Assembly (NCBI GenBank): GCA_964592965.1
Contig: CAZQJX010000001.1
Location: 1 to 53,656, forward strand
Direction: 5' to 3'
Source of the DNA: CAZKMM01 sp964592965
GTDB lineage: Bacteria > RBG-13-61-14 > DRUE01
DNA length: 53,656 nucleotides
Below are positions 1-8,178 of the stretch, in pieces. The position numbers and the translations under genes are program-made. The notes under the pieces are model-generated. The model saw only the letters and a list, made by a program, of their open reading frames with translations, was not told the origin of the DNA and ran no database searches. Position 1 is the first letter of the stretch. Each line of letters begins with the position of its first letter.

Positions 1-65
1 TGGTTTAACTCCTTAAAAACTTCACTTCCCAAAAGCCCGCTCGCACCTAAAAGAAGAATTTTCAT
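1..65 (-). CDS. rmlD: dTDP-4-dehydrorhamnose reductase, N-terminal fragment (cut by window edge)
   Basis: Only the first 21 codons are present; the gene runs off the left edge. The reading frame starts at an ATG at 65 and gives MKILLLGASGLLGSEVFKEL, a Rossmann NAD(P)-binding start with the glycine-rich GASGLLG loop typical of RmlD-type short-chain reductases. It begins 15 nt after the rmlB stop in an operon that already holds rmlA, an rmlC-like gene and rmlB, so the last step of dTDP-L-rhamnose synthesis is the expected product. The fragment alone would also fit other NAD-dependent epimerases; the call rests largely on context. Confidence 0.72.
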   Translation of the reverse strand, partial: MKILLLGASGLLGSEVFKELN

Positions 66-80
66 TCTTTATAAATGTTT

Positions 81-1091
81 TTAGGTTTTCAGGCGTTTTC
101 CGTATTGTCTTTCATAGTATTTAAGATATTCACCTGTTTTGATTTTTTGCCACCAGGGCTTGTTCTCTTGATACCACTTGATAGTTTTTCGCAAGCCTTC
201 TTCAAAGCTGGTCTGCGGTTTGAATCCGAGCTGGGCTTTTATCTTCTCAGAATTGAGTGCATATCTTCGGTCATGCCCCGGTCTGTCTTTAACAAATTGG
301 ATTAGACTTTCAGGTTTTTTCAGCTCTTTGAGAATCATTTTGGTAACTTCCAGATTGGTTTTAAGCTCGCCACCGCCCACATTGTAAATCTCGCCGATCT
401 TACCTTCTTCCAGCACAAGAAGAATTGCCTGACAGGCATCTTCTACATAAATCCAATCACGCACATAAAGCCCATCTCCGTAAAGTGGAAGAGGTTTACT
501 CTCCATAGCATTGGTGATAAAAAGCGGAATTAATTTCTCAGGAAATTGATAAGGACCGTAATTGTTGCTTAACCGAAGAATTATCACAGGAACCCCATAA
601 GTGCGATAATAAGCAAGAGCAAGCAAATCCGCTCCTGCTTTGCTCGCTGAATAAGGAGAGCTCGGATTTAAGGGATAGCTTTCATCTGCAAATCCGTCTA
701 AAACAGGACCATAAACCTCATCAGTGCTTATTTGAAGAAAAATTTTAATTGGATACTTGCGCGCACACTCAAGAAGAACAGCGGTTCCAAAATAATTTGT
801 ATTAAGAAAATTCTCTGGCTCAAGAATGCTTCTGTCCACATGGCTTTCAGCAGCAAAATTAACCACCGCATCTACACCTTGGCTCAGGATTTTTTCTACA
901 AGCTCTGCATCGCGAATATCACCCTTGATAAACTCATAGCGAGGATTGTCTTCAACATCTTTCAGGCTCTCCAGATTGCCAGCATAAGTAAGAGCATCAA
1001 GATTGATTATAGAATGACTTGTTTCAGCAAGCACAAGTCGGACAAAATTTGAGCCTATAAACCCAGCACCACCTGTGATGAGAACCTTCAT
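81..1091 (-). CDS. rmlB: dTDP-glucose 4,6-dehydratase
   Basis: This enzyme converts dTDP-D-glucose to dTDP-4-keto-6-deoxy-D-glucose, the second step of dTDP-rhamnose synthesis, in the cytoplasm. The 336-aa protein is of normal family length. The NAD-binding GGAGFIG lies at residues 7-13, the STDEVYG motif with the catalytic Asp-Glu at 122-128, and the YSASK motif (Tyr147, Lys151) at 147-151. I chose the ATG at 1091, which puts the Rossmann strand at residue 1 and lies 2 nt after the rmlC-like stop; a longer reading from a TTG at 1115 would only add tail residues overlapping rmlC. The gene is the fifth of a tightly packed minus-strand operon. Confidence 0.96.
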   Translation of the reverse strand: MKVLITGGAGFIGSNFVRLVLAETSHSIINLDALTYAGNLESLKDVEDNPRYEFIKGDIRDAELVEKILSQGVDAVVNFAAESHVDRSILEPENFLNTNYFGTAVLLECARKYPIKIFLQISTDEVYGPVLDGFADESYPLNPSSPYSASKAGADLLALAYYRTYGVPVIILRLSNNYGPYQFPEKLIPLFITNAMESKPLPLYGDGLYVRDWIYVEDACQAILLVLEEGKIGEIYNVGGGELKTNLEVTKMILKELKKPESLIQFVKDRPGHDRRYALNSEKIKAQLGFKPQTSFEEGLRKTIKWYQENKPWWQKIKTGEYLKYYERQYGKRLKT

Positions 1092-1093
1092 CT

Positions 1094-1549
1094 TTAGCGG
1101 TCTTTTCTTGCCCAATCATAGGGGATATGGCTCTGATGTGGGTCTATCCTTTCTTCATCAGGCTGGTCGTAGTTATAAAGCTCGGTGGGAATATTCAGAC
1201 AAATGCATTCTGTTTCACTTATGCATTTATATCCGTGCCAGACCATAGCAGGAATTCGCACCAAAAGAGGATTATACTCGCCAATAAAAAATTCATTTAC
1301 CTCACCTTTGGTGGGTGAGTCTTCACGCTCATCATAAAGAACCAGCTTTGCCATTCCTTTAATACAGGTAAAATAATCGTTTTGATTTTTATGCCGATGC
1401 CAGGCTTTTACTACCCCCGGATAAGCAGTGGTAATATATGCTTGACCAAATTTTTCAAAAAACGCATCATCACTGCGAAGCACCTCCATAAGCCTTCCCC
1501 GCTCATCAGGAATGACCCTAAGCCTTTTTATCACTACTCCATCAATCAT
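1094..1549 (-). CDS. rmlC: dTDP-4-dehydrorhamnose 3,5-epimerase-like cupin
   Basis: A 151-aa single-cupin protein placed between rmlA and rmlB, so C3/C5 epimerisation of the dTDP-keto sugar is the expected role. The ATG at 1549 is preceded by a strong Shine-Dalgarno (AAGGAGG, 5 nt spacer). The core AWHRHK (His51, His53), the RIPAMVWHG segment (His105) and LYNYDQPDEERID (Tyr125/127, Asp136) follow the RmlC layout. The usual RmlC substrate motif with Arg before the catalytic His (RGLH) is replaced by KAWH, and the following QxKLV is replaced by NQNDYF. It may therefore be a divergent RmlC or a related sugar-nucleotide cupin (WxcM or FdtA type). Epimerase in the rhamnose pathway is likely but not certain. 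Confidence 0.8.
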   Translation of the reverse strand: MIDGVVIKRLRVIPDERGRLMEVLRSDDAFFEKFGQAYITTAYPGVVKAWHRHKNQNDYFTCIKGMAKLVLYDEREDSPTKGEVNEFFIGEYNPLLVRIPAMVWHGYKCISETECICLNIPTELYNYDQPDEERIDPHQSHIPYDWARKDR

Positions 1550-1559
1550 TTTTACCTCC

Positions 1560-2375
1560 TTATTTAATGCTTCTTTTTTGAGCGATAAGAACTTTTTCCG
1601 CAAAAGAAGTCTTAAGATTTATTATATCTAAAACTCTTTCCAAAGCGTATAGCCCTCCGCCTATAAAATTAGCAGTAAAATTATTCCGAGGAGCAAATTG
1701 GCTAATTAAATTCCAGAATTGCTTTAGGCGTTTTCCTGCTAATCGGTGTTCATTTCCTACTTGCTCGCTCATTAAATAAACTAAAGGCTTGACTTCTATA
1801 CGAGAAAATTCCGCACTGTTCAACACCTCCTGATAAGTAGCAAAAGAACGAAGCCTAACATGCTCAGCCCAATTTAAATCTTTGGGTGGAAATCGGTCAG
1901 TAATAACTATAATTCCAGCTGGAGCAAGGGATTTTTTTAAATTCTCCAACACTTTGAAGAAAAGCTCGTCCGAAACTATATGAAAAATGACATCAATAAC
2001 AGTGATTAAATTGTAAAAATTTTCTTGAAGCTGAATCTCACTAATATCTGCTTGAATAAACTTATAATCAGGAAATTTTTTTTGAAGATTTTTCACTGCC
2101 ACTTTTGCAATATCTATTCCTGTTAAATTTTTTACTCCTAGATTTTTAAAAATATTAGTATAATAACCAACCCCAGGTGCTACCTCTAAAATTTTTATTT
2201 GCTCCCAGTTTAATTTAAATCTTGCAAGCTCTTTAAAGAGCTTAAAACTTCTCCGTTTATAAAGCCAGCGATTATAAGCCTCTCCAAGAGGATAACAACC
2301 TACACCTTGAAGGCTAAAATCTTTTGACAATCGCTGTTCCCAATAAACTCTTGGCTTATATCCTTTTAATTCCAT
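1560..2375 (-). CDS. class I SAM-dependent methyltransferase in the rml operon
   Basis: A 271-aa protein with a class I methyltransferase fold. Motif I is LEVAPGVGYY (residues 63-72), followed by an acidic strand end GIDIAK and the aspartate of QADISE, which would contact SAM. The acceptor cannot be told from sequence. Its insertion between rmlA and rmlC suggests a sugar or glycan methyltransferase acting on the same surface polysaccharide. The ATG at 2375 lies one base after the rmlA stop and is preferred over an upstream codon that would overlap rmlA. No frameshift or missing motif is seen. Confidence 0.8.
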   Translation of the reverse strand: MELKGYKPRVYWEQRLSKDFSLQGVGCYPLGEAYNRWLYKRRSFKLFKELARFKLNWEQIKILEVAPGVGYYTNIFKNLGVKNLTGIDIAKVAVKNLQKKFPDYKFIQADISEIQLQENFYNLITVIDVIFHIVSDELFFKVLENLKKSLAPAGIIVITDRFPPKDLNWAEHVRLRSFATYQEVLNSAEFSRIEVKPLVYLMSEQVGNEHRLAGKRLKQFWNLISQFAPRNNFTANFIGGGLYALERVLDIINLKTSFAEKVLIAQKRSIK

Positions 2376-2376
2376 T

Positions 2377-3441
2377 TTAAATAAGGTCAACCTCGGAGCT
2401 GTCGCCGATAATCAGCCGAAGCGCCTCTGGCTTCTTCTTTGAGCATTTAATCACTGCATTCCTTCCAACTAAACTATCTGAGAGCCTTTTTGGTAGGTTT
2501 TCTATTTTGCTCTCTGCCATTACAATGCTGTGTTCTATTTCTGCCCCTTTAATTAAGCAGTTCTCAGCAATAGAAGTAAAGGGTCCGATATAAGAATCCT
2601 CAATCACTGTGTCTTTGCCAATTATAGCAGGACCGCGAATTCTGCTTCTTATTATGCGGGCACCGCTTTCAATAATGACACGAAATTCTATTTTGCTTTC
2701 CCTGTCCACTTCTCCTTCAATCCGCTCGCCAAGGTCATACAGTATCATTCTGTTGGCTTCTAAAAGGTCTTCTACTTTTCCAGTATCTTTCCACCAGCCG
2801 TCAATGATTTGATAGTTTACTTTTAAGTTATGGTCAATCAGCCACTGAATAGCATCGGTAATTTCCAGCTCTCCCCGAAAACTGGGCTTGATTTCACGCA
2901 CCGCTTGATGAATGTGATGGTCAAAAATATAAACGCCGACCAGGGCAAGGTTGCTGGGAGGCTTGCTGGGCTTTTCTACCAGCCGAACCACCCGCTCGCC
3001 ATCAAGCTCAGCTACTCCAAACTGCTGAGGGTTTTTCACTCGGGCGAGCAAAATCTGACTGTTAGGTTTTTGCTCAGCAAACTGCTGGACGAATTTTTTT
3101 ATCCCGCTTTTGACAAGATTATCTCCCAGATACATAACAAAAGGCTCATCGCCGAGAAAATCTCTACTGATTAAAACCGCATGAGCAAGACCCAATGGCT
3201 CGGGTTGATAAATATATTCAACCTTGAGGTTGAATCTGCTTCCGTCTCCAACTGCGCTCTGCACCTCTTCCCTTGTTTCTCCCACAACAATTCCCACCTC
3301 TTTTATTCCTGCTTGAGAGATTGCTTCCAATCCATAAAATAAAACCGGCTTGTTGGCAACAGGTATTAATTGCTTGGCACGGGTGTGAGTTATTGGTCTT
3401 AACCTGGTGCCTCTTCCACCGCTTAAAACCAGCGCTTTCAT
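2377..3441 (-). CDS. rmlA: glucose-1-phosphate thymidylyltransferase, long form
   Basis: This enzyme makes dTDP-glucose from glucose-1-phosphate and dTTP, the committed step to dTDP-rhamnose. The 354-aa protein starts with the nucleotidyltransferase signature GGRGTRLRP (residues 8-16), Lys23 and the metal-binding MYLGDN (Asp107). Unlike the about 290-aa Gram-negative RmlA, it has an extra C-terminal left-handed beta-helix of hexapeptide-like repeats (from about residue 245), as in the long-form RmlA family found in archaea and some bacteria. It sits 3 nt after the SPOR-protein gene and 1 nt before the methyltransferase gene. Confidence 0.93.
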   Translation of the reverse strand: MKALVLSGGRGTRLRPITHTRAKQLIPVANKPVLFYGLEAISQAGIKEVGIVVGETREEVQSAVGDGSRFNLKVEYIYQPEPLGLAHAVLISRDFLGDEPFVMYLGDNLVKSGIKKFVQQFAEQKPNSQILLARVKNPQQFGVAELDGERVVRLVEKPSKPPSNLALVGVYIFDHHIHQAVREIKPSFRGELEITDAIQWLIDHNLKVNYQIIDGWWKDTGKVEDLLEANRMILYDLGERIEGEVDRESKIEFRVIIESGARIIRSRIRGPAIIGKDTVIEDSYIGPFTSIAENCLIKGAEIEHSIVMAESKIENLPKRLSDSLVGRNAVIKCSKKKPEALRLIIGDSSEVDLI

Positions 3442-3444
3442 TTC

Positions 3445-4119
3445 TTAAAAACGACGCTTGATAAACGCATCTTTAAATTTCTGCTCACGAGCTTTAAAAA
3501 TAATCAGTGCTTTTTGCGCCTGCTCCTTTGTTGAATACTTGCCCACATAAACCCGCCAGTATGTGCCTTTGCCGGGTATCTCTGCTGGCTCTATAAAAGC
3601 ATTCCATTTTTTGCCCTTAAGCTCATCTACTAACTTTTGGGCACTTTCTTTTTCAGGAAAACTCGCCACCTGAATGGTATAAGCAGGCTCTTTTGGTTGT
3701 TCTGTTTTAGTCTCTTGTTGTTTAGTCTCTTTTGGCTTTTCTTCGGTTCCCTCAGATTTCTCTATTATTTTTTTAATCTCCTCTGATTCCTTTTTGGCTT
3801 CGGATTCAGCGCCTACTTTCTCTTCTTTTTTAGCTTGGACAAGTTGTTTGGGTGGCTTTTGCTCTTCAATCTTTTTCAAAATCTCCTTGGCAGATTCCTG
3901 CTTTTGTTGTTTTTCTGGGCTTGGCTTAGGAGTTTGCTTTTCTGGAAAGTAGGCTTTTTTGGCTATTTTTGCTTGTTCAGCTACCATTTTTCTGCTCGCT
4001 AAGTTTCTTCCAAAAAGAACTCCCAAAATAAAAACCAAAATAAGAGCAATAATCCCACCAGTAAAAAGTGCCACCAGTTGCCTTTTTTCTAAAATGACCT
4101 CTTTTCTTGTTTTTTTCAT
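3445..4119 (-). CDS. membrane-anchored SPOR-domain protein
   Basis: A 224-aa bitopic protein. It has a short cytoplasmic N-terminus, one transmembrane helix (about residues 14-37), a long Lys/Glu/Gln/Pro-rich periplasmic linker (about 45-145) and a C-terminal SPOR domain (146-222). SPOR domains bind denuded glycan strands of septal peptidoglycan, so a cell-division or envelope role is likely. The ATG at 4119 has a strong Shine-Dalgarno (AAGGAGG, 7-8 nt spacer). It heads the rml operon, an unusual but not unknown placement, and its own promoter lies just upstream. Confidence 0.88.
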   Translation of the reverse strand: MKKTRKEVILEKRQLVALFTGGIIALILVFILGVLFGRNLASRKMVAEQAKIAKKAYFPEKQTPKPSPEKQQKQESAKEILKKIEEQKPPKQLVQAKKEEKVGAESEAKKESEEIKKIIEKSEGTEEKPKETKQQETKTEQPKEPAYTIQVASFPEKESAQKLVDELKGKKWNAFIEPAEIPGKGTYWRVYVGKYSTKEQAQKALIIFKAREQKFKDAFIKRRF

Positions 4120-4150
4120 CAGCGTCCTCCTTGCTTCTTCTGAGTTTTAT

Positions 4151-4178
4151 ATTATCTTGGAGAGGCAGGATAAGTCAA
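4151..4178 (-). promoter_or_regulatory. promoter of the SPOR-rml operon
   Basis: On the minus strand a -35 TTGACT (4173-4178) and a -10 GATAAT (4151-4156) are separated by 16 nt. An overlapping TAATAT at 18 nt is an alternative -10. The predicted leader is about 25-30 nt and holds the strong Shine-Dalgarno of the SPOR gene. It lies back to back with the promoter of the protease gene. Confidence 0.5.
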
Positions 4179-4185
4179 AGCCATT

Positions 4186-4214
4186 TTGTTGGCTTTTGAG
4201 CTGTATGATAAAAT
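4186..4214 (+). promoter_or_regulatory. promoter of the site-2-type protease gene (nearly leaderless)
   Basis: TTGTTG (4186-4191) and TAAAAT (4209-4214) are separated by 17 nt. The ATG at 4225 comes only 10 nt after the -10 box, so the transcript would start about 4 nt before the start codon. No Shine-Dalgarno is present. Confidence 0.45.
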
Positions 4215-4224
4215 CTTTGAGCCA

Positions 4225-5181
4225 ATGAGTGAGCGATATCATCTTCATCCTGAGCTTGAAAAGCTCTTAGAAGAACTCAGTGCTTTAAGGGAGCCTGAGC
4301 CTTTTCGCATTCCTTGGCTAAACATTATCCTTTTTCTGCTGACGGTTGCGTCAACTATGTTTTTTGGCTCCTATATGGCGCATTATGACCCAGATATCCG
4401 TCGCTTCTGGGTTTATTTAAAGTATCATCCTGAATGGTGGCTAGATGGTCTTCCTTTTTCCATTACCCTGATGGTGATTTTGCTTTCGCACGAGCTGGGA
4501 CATTTTCTCTTTTCCCGTTATCATCGTGTTCCTGCCAGCCTTCCCTATTTCATTCCCGCTCCTAATCTAGTAGGAACTTTTGGCGCGGTTATTCTTATGC
4601 GAGGAAGAATTAGAGACAGAAAAGCGCTTTTGGATATTGGCTCTGCAGGTCCTATTTGTGGATTTATTGTCAGCTTGTTCGCAATGTATATTGGCATTAA
4701 AACCGCTAGGATAGTTCCTTTTGAAAAATCCGAATCGCTTATTTTATTTCAGCCCAATCTTTTAATCCACTGGGCGCTTTTCAAATGGCTTCCTAATATT
4801 GAGCCTTCTAGTGTGATTCAAAGCGCTATTCTTGATGCCTCTTGGGTAGGATTTTTTGTGACGATGCTCAATCTTCTTCCCATTGGTCAGCTTGATGGCG
4901 GACATATTGCTTATGCCTGTTTTGGTGAGCGCACAACTTATCTTTCTTGGGGAATGATTGTAATTCTTTTTATTATGGGTTTTCTTTTCTGGGCAGGATG
5001 GCTATTTTTTGGAATATTTGCCCTTCTTTTAATGGGACCAAAAGGAATTAAACATCCACCGCCATTATATCCAGAAATAAAACTTGACTGGAAGAGAAAG
5101 TTAATTGCTCTTGCATCGTTTGCGATTTTTGTTTTAACTTTTATTCCAACGCCTTTTGTTGTGACTGCTCAGATTCCTTAA
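4225..5181 (+). CDS. site-2-protease-family (M50) membrane metalloprotease
   Basis: A 318-aa polytopic membrane protein with the zinc motif HELGH (residues 89-93) inside a hydrophobic segment and the second M50 motif NLLPIGQLDGGH (about 216-227, ligand Asp224). It should cut membrane-embedded substrates, for example anti-sigma factors or signal-peptide remnants; the substrate is unknown. The RHRVPASLPYF-like loop and the long N-terminal extension resemble the plant EGY and bacterial S2P-like subgroup without a PDZ domain. I chose the ATG at 4225 because the in-frame TTG codons at 4186/4189 coincide with the putative -35 box. Its tail overlaps the convergent thioredoxin gene by 41 nt. Confidence 0.88.
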   Translation: MSERYHLHPELEKLLEELSALREPEPFRIPWLNIILFLLTVASTMFFGSYMAHYDPDIRRFWVYLKYHPEWWLDGLPFSITLMVILLSHELGHFLFSRYHRVPASLPYFIPAPNLVGTFGAVILMRGRIRDRKALLDIGSAGPICGFIVSLFAMYIGIKTARIVPFEKSESLILFQPNLLIHWALFKWLPNIEPSSVIQSAILDASWVGFFVTMLNLLPIGQLDGGHIAYACFGERTTYLSWGMIVILFIMGFLFWAGWLFFGIFALLLMGPKGIKHPPPLYPEIKLDWKRKLIALASFAIFVLTFIPTPFVVTAQIP

Positions 5182-5776
5182 GCTGGCTTTCTTCAAATAG
5201 CTTCTGAAAATAGCTAATTACACTGGGAGCAGACCAGTCAGCAGCACCGAATACCTTATCAACCAGCCTTCCCTGCGGGTCAATCACAAAACTGGTGGGT
5301 AAAAACATCACCCCATATCTGAGATACGCCTCGCCTGTGGTGTCAAAATAAACAGGGAGCTTGAGCTCGGTTTTTTGCAAAAACTCTTTGATTACTCTAC
5401 GGGAATCGCTGGTTATGGCAAGAAGAGCAAAAGGCTTTCCAGCAAGCTGTTGGGCAAGGCTTTCTAAGCTTCTCAACTCTATTAGACAAGCAGGACAGGA
5501 CACAGACCAGAAATTGAGCAAAACCGCTTTTCCACGAAAATCGCTCAGCCGAACCTTCTTGCCAGAAAGGTCATAAAGCTCTATATCTGGCGCCAAGCCT
5601 GTAATGGTAGCCTGTGAACCTGTTTGACTGGGAAGCTCTTTATATTGCGATGCGGAGCGGGAAAAGCTAAAAACCATCCCGCCTGCAAAAACCAAAACCA
5701 AAATCCCTAAAACCAGCCATTTAAGCCAAGAGCGTGAGCTTTGATTTTGTCTTAATTGACTATTTTTGTTTTGCAT
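5141..5776 (-). CDS. TlpA/ResA-like membrane-anchored thioredoxin
   Basis: A 211-aa protein with an N-terminal membrane anchor (about residues 16-38) followed by a periplasmic thioredoxin-like domain. The active site CPAC (94-97) lies in the NFWSVSCPAC context typical of TlpA/ResA proteins, and the cis-Pro segment FLPTSFVID follows. It probably reduces periplasmic disulfides, for example in cytochrome c maturation. The ATG at 5776 overlaps the upstream M23 gene by 17 nt; a longer TTG reading at 5806 is less likely. It is the last gene of the surE operon. Confidence 0.86.
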   Translation of the reverse strand: MQNKNSQLRQNQSSRSWLKWLVLGILVLVFAGGMVFSFSRSASQYKELPSQTGSQATITGLAPDIELYDLSGKKVRLSDFRGKAVLLNFWSVSCPACLIELRSLESLAQQLAGKPFALLAITSDSRRVIKEFLQKTELKLPVYFDTTGEAYLRYGVMFLPTSFVIDPQGRLVDKVFGAADWSAPSVISYFQKLFEESQLKESEQSQQKALE

Positions 5777-6554
5777 ATCTTGTGTGATTAGTTTTTGGTT
5801 TTTCAAGATATTTTAGCGGATTTACTGGTTCTTTACCAACCCTAACTTCAAAATGTAGATGCGGTCCTGTTGCTCTGCCTGTTTTGCCTACCTCGGCAAT
5901 CTTTTGTCCTCTGCGAACAAACTCTCCTTCTCTGACCAAATTCACCCGATTATGAGCATAAACAGTGCTTAAATTGCCTGAATGCTTGATTATAATCATA
6001 TTCCCATATCCACGAATTCTGTTATCGCTGTAAACAACTTTTCCATCATCTGCTGCCAATACAGGTGTGCCTACAGGAGCGGATATATCTATTCCCTCGT
6101 GAAATTCATTCCCACGAGGTCCAAAGGGAGAGTAAAGAATTCCGCCCGGAACAGGCCAGAGCAGTTTTTTTGAGCTAGATGTTCTTGGATGATATGAGCT
6201 GGGTTTGGGCTTAGGCTTGGATGCTGTTGATGAAGATGGAACAAAAGAGGCAGGAACTTTTTTTACCTTATCTGCTCCTGGTATAAAAATCTTCTGACCC
6301 GCCTTGATTTGAGACGGGTCTTTAATGCCATTTATTCTCGCCACCTCTTCCATATCCACGCCATAGGTCTTGCAAATCCGCCAAAGAGTCTGACCAGGCT
6401 CTACTGTATGCCATACGCCCTTTTTACCTCTAACCCTTTTCTTTACTTCTTTTGGTGGCGGGGTCTGAAGCTGGTTTTTGGTCTTTTTCTCCACGCAGGA
6501 AAAGAGCAAAGATAGAGTCAATACAAATGCGGAAGCGATTATGAGCCTTTTCAT
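5760..6554 (-). CDS. LysM and M23-domain lipoprotein (murein endopeptidase or amidase activator)
   Basis: A 264-aa exported lipoprotein: signal peptide with lipobox LFSC (Cys20), a LysM glycan-binding domain (about 47-93), a Ser/Pro/Lys linker, and a C-terminal M23 domain (about 130-250). The zinc ligands are all present: HEGID (His152, Asp156) and HLHFE (His232/234), with His201 in YAHN. It may therefore be an active endopeptidase, unlike classic NlpD/EnvC activators that lost these residues. It overlaps the TIGR00725-like gene by ATGA and sits downstream of surE and pcm, an arrangement recalling the surE-pcm-nlpD order of proteobacteria. Confidence 0.92.
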   Translation of the reverse strand: MKRLIIASAFVLTLSLLFSCVEKKTKNQLQTPPPKEVKKRVRGKKGVWHTVEPGQTLWRICKTYGVDMEEVARINGIKDPSQIKAGQKIFIPGADKVKKVPASFVPSSSTASKPKPKPSSYHPRTSSSKKLLWPVPGGILYSPFGPRGNEFHEGIDISAPVGTPVLAADDGKVVYSDNRIRGYGNMIIIKHSGNLSTVYAHNRVNLVREGEFVRRGQKIAEVGKTGRATGPHLHFEVRVGKEPVNPLKYLEKPKTNHTRYAKQK

Positions 6555-7018
6555 TTTTTTAGCTGTTTGAGCGCCAGCTCAACTGCGTCTTTTGGTGAGT
6601 TTGCTTTTATTATTCCTTGAATATCAAAAGTGTTTAAGCCCACAACAGGCTTTCCGATTTTAAGGGCAAAGGCAATCTCGCTTAAAGTCCCTGCACCACC
6701 AGAAAGGGCAATTAAAACATCTGAGCAGCGGACAAGAATTAAATTCCTAGCTTCTCCAAACCCACTGGGTATGGGAATTTGAATGTAAGGATTGGCATCA
6801 AATCTATCAAATCCTGGAAGGATGCCAATGGTAATTCCGCCTTGCTCGCTCGCTCCCTTTGCTACTGCTTCCATCACTCCGCCAAGACCACCGCAAACAA
6901 GCACTGCACCGCTTTTGGCAATTTCTTTTCCAAGCTCCTCAGCCAGAGCGTATAAACCCGCATCTGCCCTACCCGCACCACTAACACCAATCCAGATTTT
7001 ATCTCTCAAGCTCTCCAT
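6551..7018 (-). CDS. TIGR00725-family (LOG/lysine-decarboxylase-like fold) protein
   Basis: A 155-aa Rossmann-like protein with the glycine-rich patches CGGLGGVMEA and SGGAGTLSE that define the LOG/TIGR00725 group. LOG relatives release cytokinin bases from nucleoside monophosphates, but the PGGxGTxxE signature is SGGAGTLSE here and the bacterial TIGR00725 subfamily is uncharacterised. A nucleotide-binding phosphoribohydrolase role is possible, not shown. It starts just before the stop of the VTT gene and ends with an ATGA overlap into the M23 gene. Confidence 0.8.
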   Translation of the reverse strand: MESLRDKIWIGVSGAGRADAGLYALAEELGKEIAKSGAVLVCGGLGGVMEAVAKGASEQGGITIGILPGFDRFDANPYIQIPIPSGFGEARNLILVRCSDVLIALSGGAGTLSEIAFALKIGKPVVGLNTFDIQGIIKANSPKDAVELALKQLKK

Positions 7019-8178
7019 TATTTTTGGCTCAAAGGAATTCTAATTTCTGCCCGAGAAATCTCCTTTCCCTGCTTCTCTGCTTGTGAATATTCTTTAACCA
7101 CCTCTTCCACTACAAGGAATTTTCTTGCCTCTTCTTCAACAATTTTTTGAGGAATAACCTCTCTGAGCAAATAAGTTCCTTTTTTCGCTTCTCTATAATA
7201 ATCATAGCTGTATTCAGCCAGTTTTTGCAATCCACCAGCATCAGGAAGATAAACCATAAGTATCCCTATGGTGCTCGGGCTTTTTTCAGAAAATATCTGG
7301 GCAATTAAATATTTTTTGTGCTGAAAATCAAGGCAGGTTATTTTTGGCTTTCCGTGCTTTGCAGGATGAAATTTAAATTTTGGGCTAAAAACCTTTTGGT
7401 GGAACAAAACCTTGCCATCAGATGAAATCGCTTCCATAAAATACTGCAATTCCTTATTTGGCTTTTCTTTGCTCCAAAAATGCACCCGCTCGGGCTTGGT
7501 ATCGCCATCTAAATCCCAGATATAATTCTGGTCAATAGTTGAATGCGGGAAAACAAATTTAAGTAAAATAAATCCACCGACCAAGAGCACAGTAAATACA
7601 ACCACAAGTTTATCAAAATATTTTTCTATAAATACTTTAATTGGGTCGCCAAATTTCCAGATGAGCCCACCGACAAGGAAAAACCTCGCGCCTCTGCTGA
7701 CAATAGAAGCAAAAAGAAAAATCCAAAAGTTTACTTTTGCCACTCCCGCAGAAATAGTAAAGACTTTGTAAGGCAGGGGAGTAAATCCGGCAGTGAAAAT
7801 AATCCAGAAGTTATATTTTTCATACCACAGCTGGAATTTATAATACTGCTCAAGCAGTCCATAGAATTCAATGATTTTAATTCCCACAGTATCAAAAAGG
7901 AAAAGCCCGATAAGGTAGCCAAAAGCACCGCCAAAGACCGAACCAACAAGGCACTCACCTGCATATCTAAATGACCTTTTGGGAATTCCGAGAGCTAGCA
8001 CAATTAAAAGCACATCAGGCGGAATAGGGAAAAAGCTTGATTCAGCAAAAGCAATGAGAAAAAGAGCTATCTCTCCATAAGGAGTTTCTGCCCAGTGAAG
8101 CACCCATTCATAAAGCGCCCGAAGCCAGCGCATAAAAAATATTCTTGCCAAAAAACCCTGTTCAGTCTTTGTGTCCAT
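7018..8178 (-). CDS. VTT/DedA-type membrane protein with C-terminal soluble extension
   Basis: The N-terminal about 200 residues form a polytopic VTT (DedA/YqaA/SNARE-associated) domain, including the FAESSFFPIPPDVLL and GFTPLPYK signatures. DedA relatives scramble or recycle lipid carriers such as undecaprenyl phosphate. After a further helix (about 190-215) the protein continues for about 170 residues, beginning WDLDGDTKPERV, an Asp-rich calcium-loop-like motif as in FG-GAP proteins. YqaA/DedA proteins are usually about 140-220 aa, so this is a fusion. The start is uncertain: ATG 8178 (used here, overlapping pcm by 17 nt), GTG 8184, or a Met at 8133. Confidence 0.78.
   Translation of the reverse strand: MDTKTEQGFLARIFFMRWLRALYEWVLHWAETPYGEIALFLIAFAESSFFPIPPDVLLIVLALGIPKRSFRYAGECLVGSVFGGAFGYLIGLFLFDTVGIKIIEFYGLLEQYYKFQLWYEKYNFWIIFTAGFTPLPYKVFTISAGVAKVNFWIFLFASIVSRGARFFLVGGLIWKFGDPIKVFIEKYFDKLVVVFTVLLVGGFILLKFVFPHSTIDQNYIWDLDGDTKPERVHFWSKEKPNKELQYFMEAISSDGKVLFHQKVFSPKFKFHPAKHGKPKITCLDFQHKKYLIAQIFSEKSPSTIGILMVYLPDAGGLQKLAEYSYDYYREAKKGTYLLREVIPQKIVEEEARKFLVVEEVVKEYSQAEKQGKEISRAEIRIPLSQK

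Noticed and set aside
732..1052. 106-codon plus-strand frame opposite rmlB
   Set aside because: Antisense shadow of a well-conserved gene, with no start signal and no recognisable domain.
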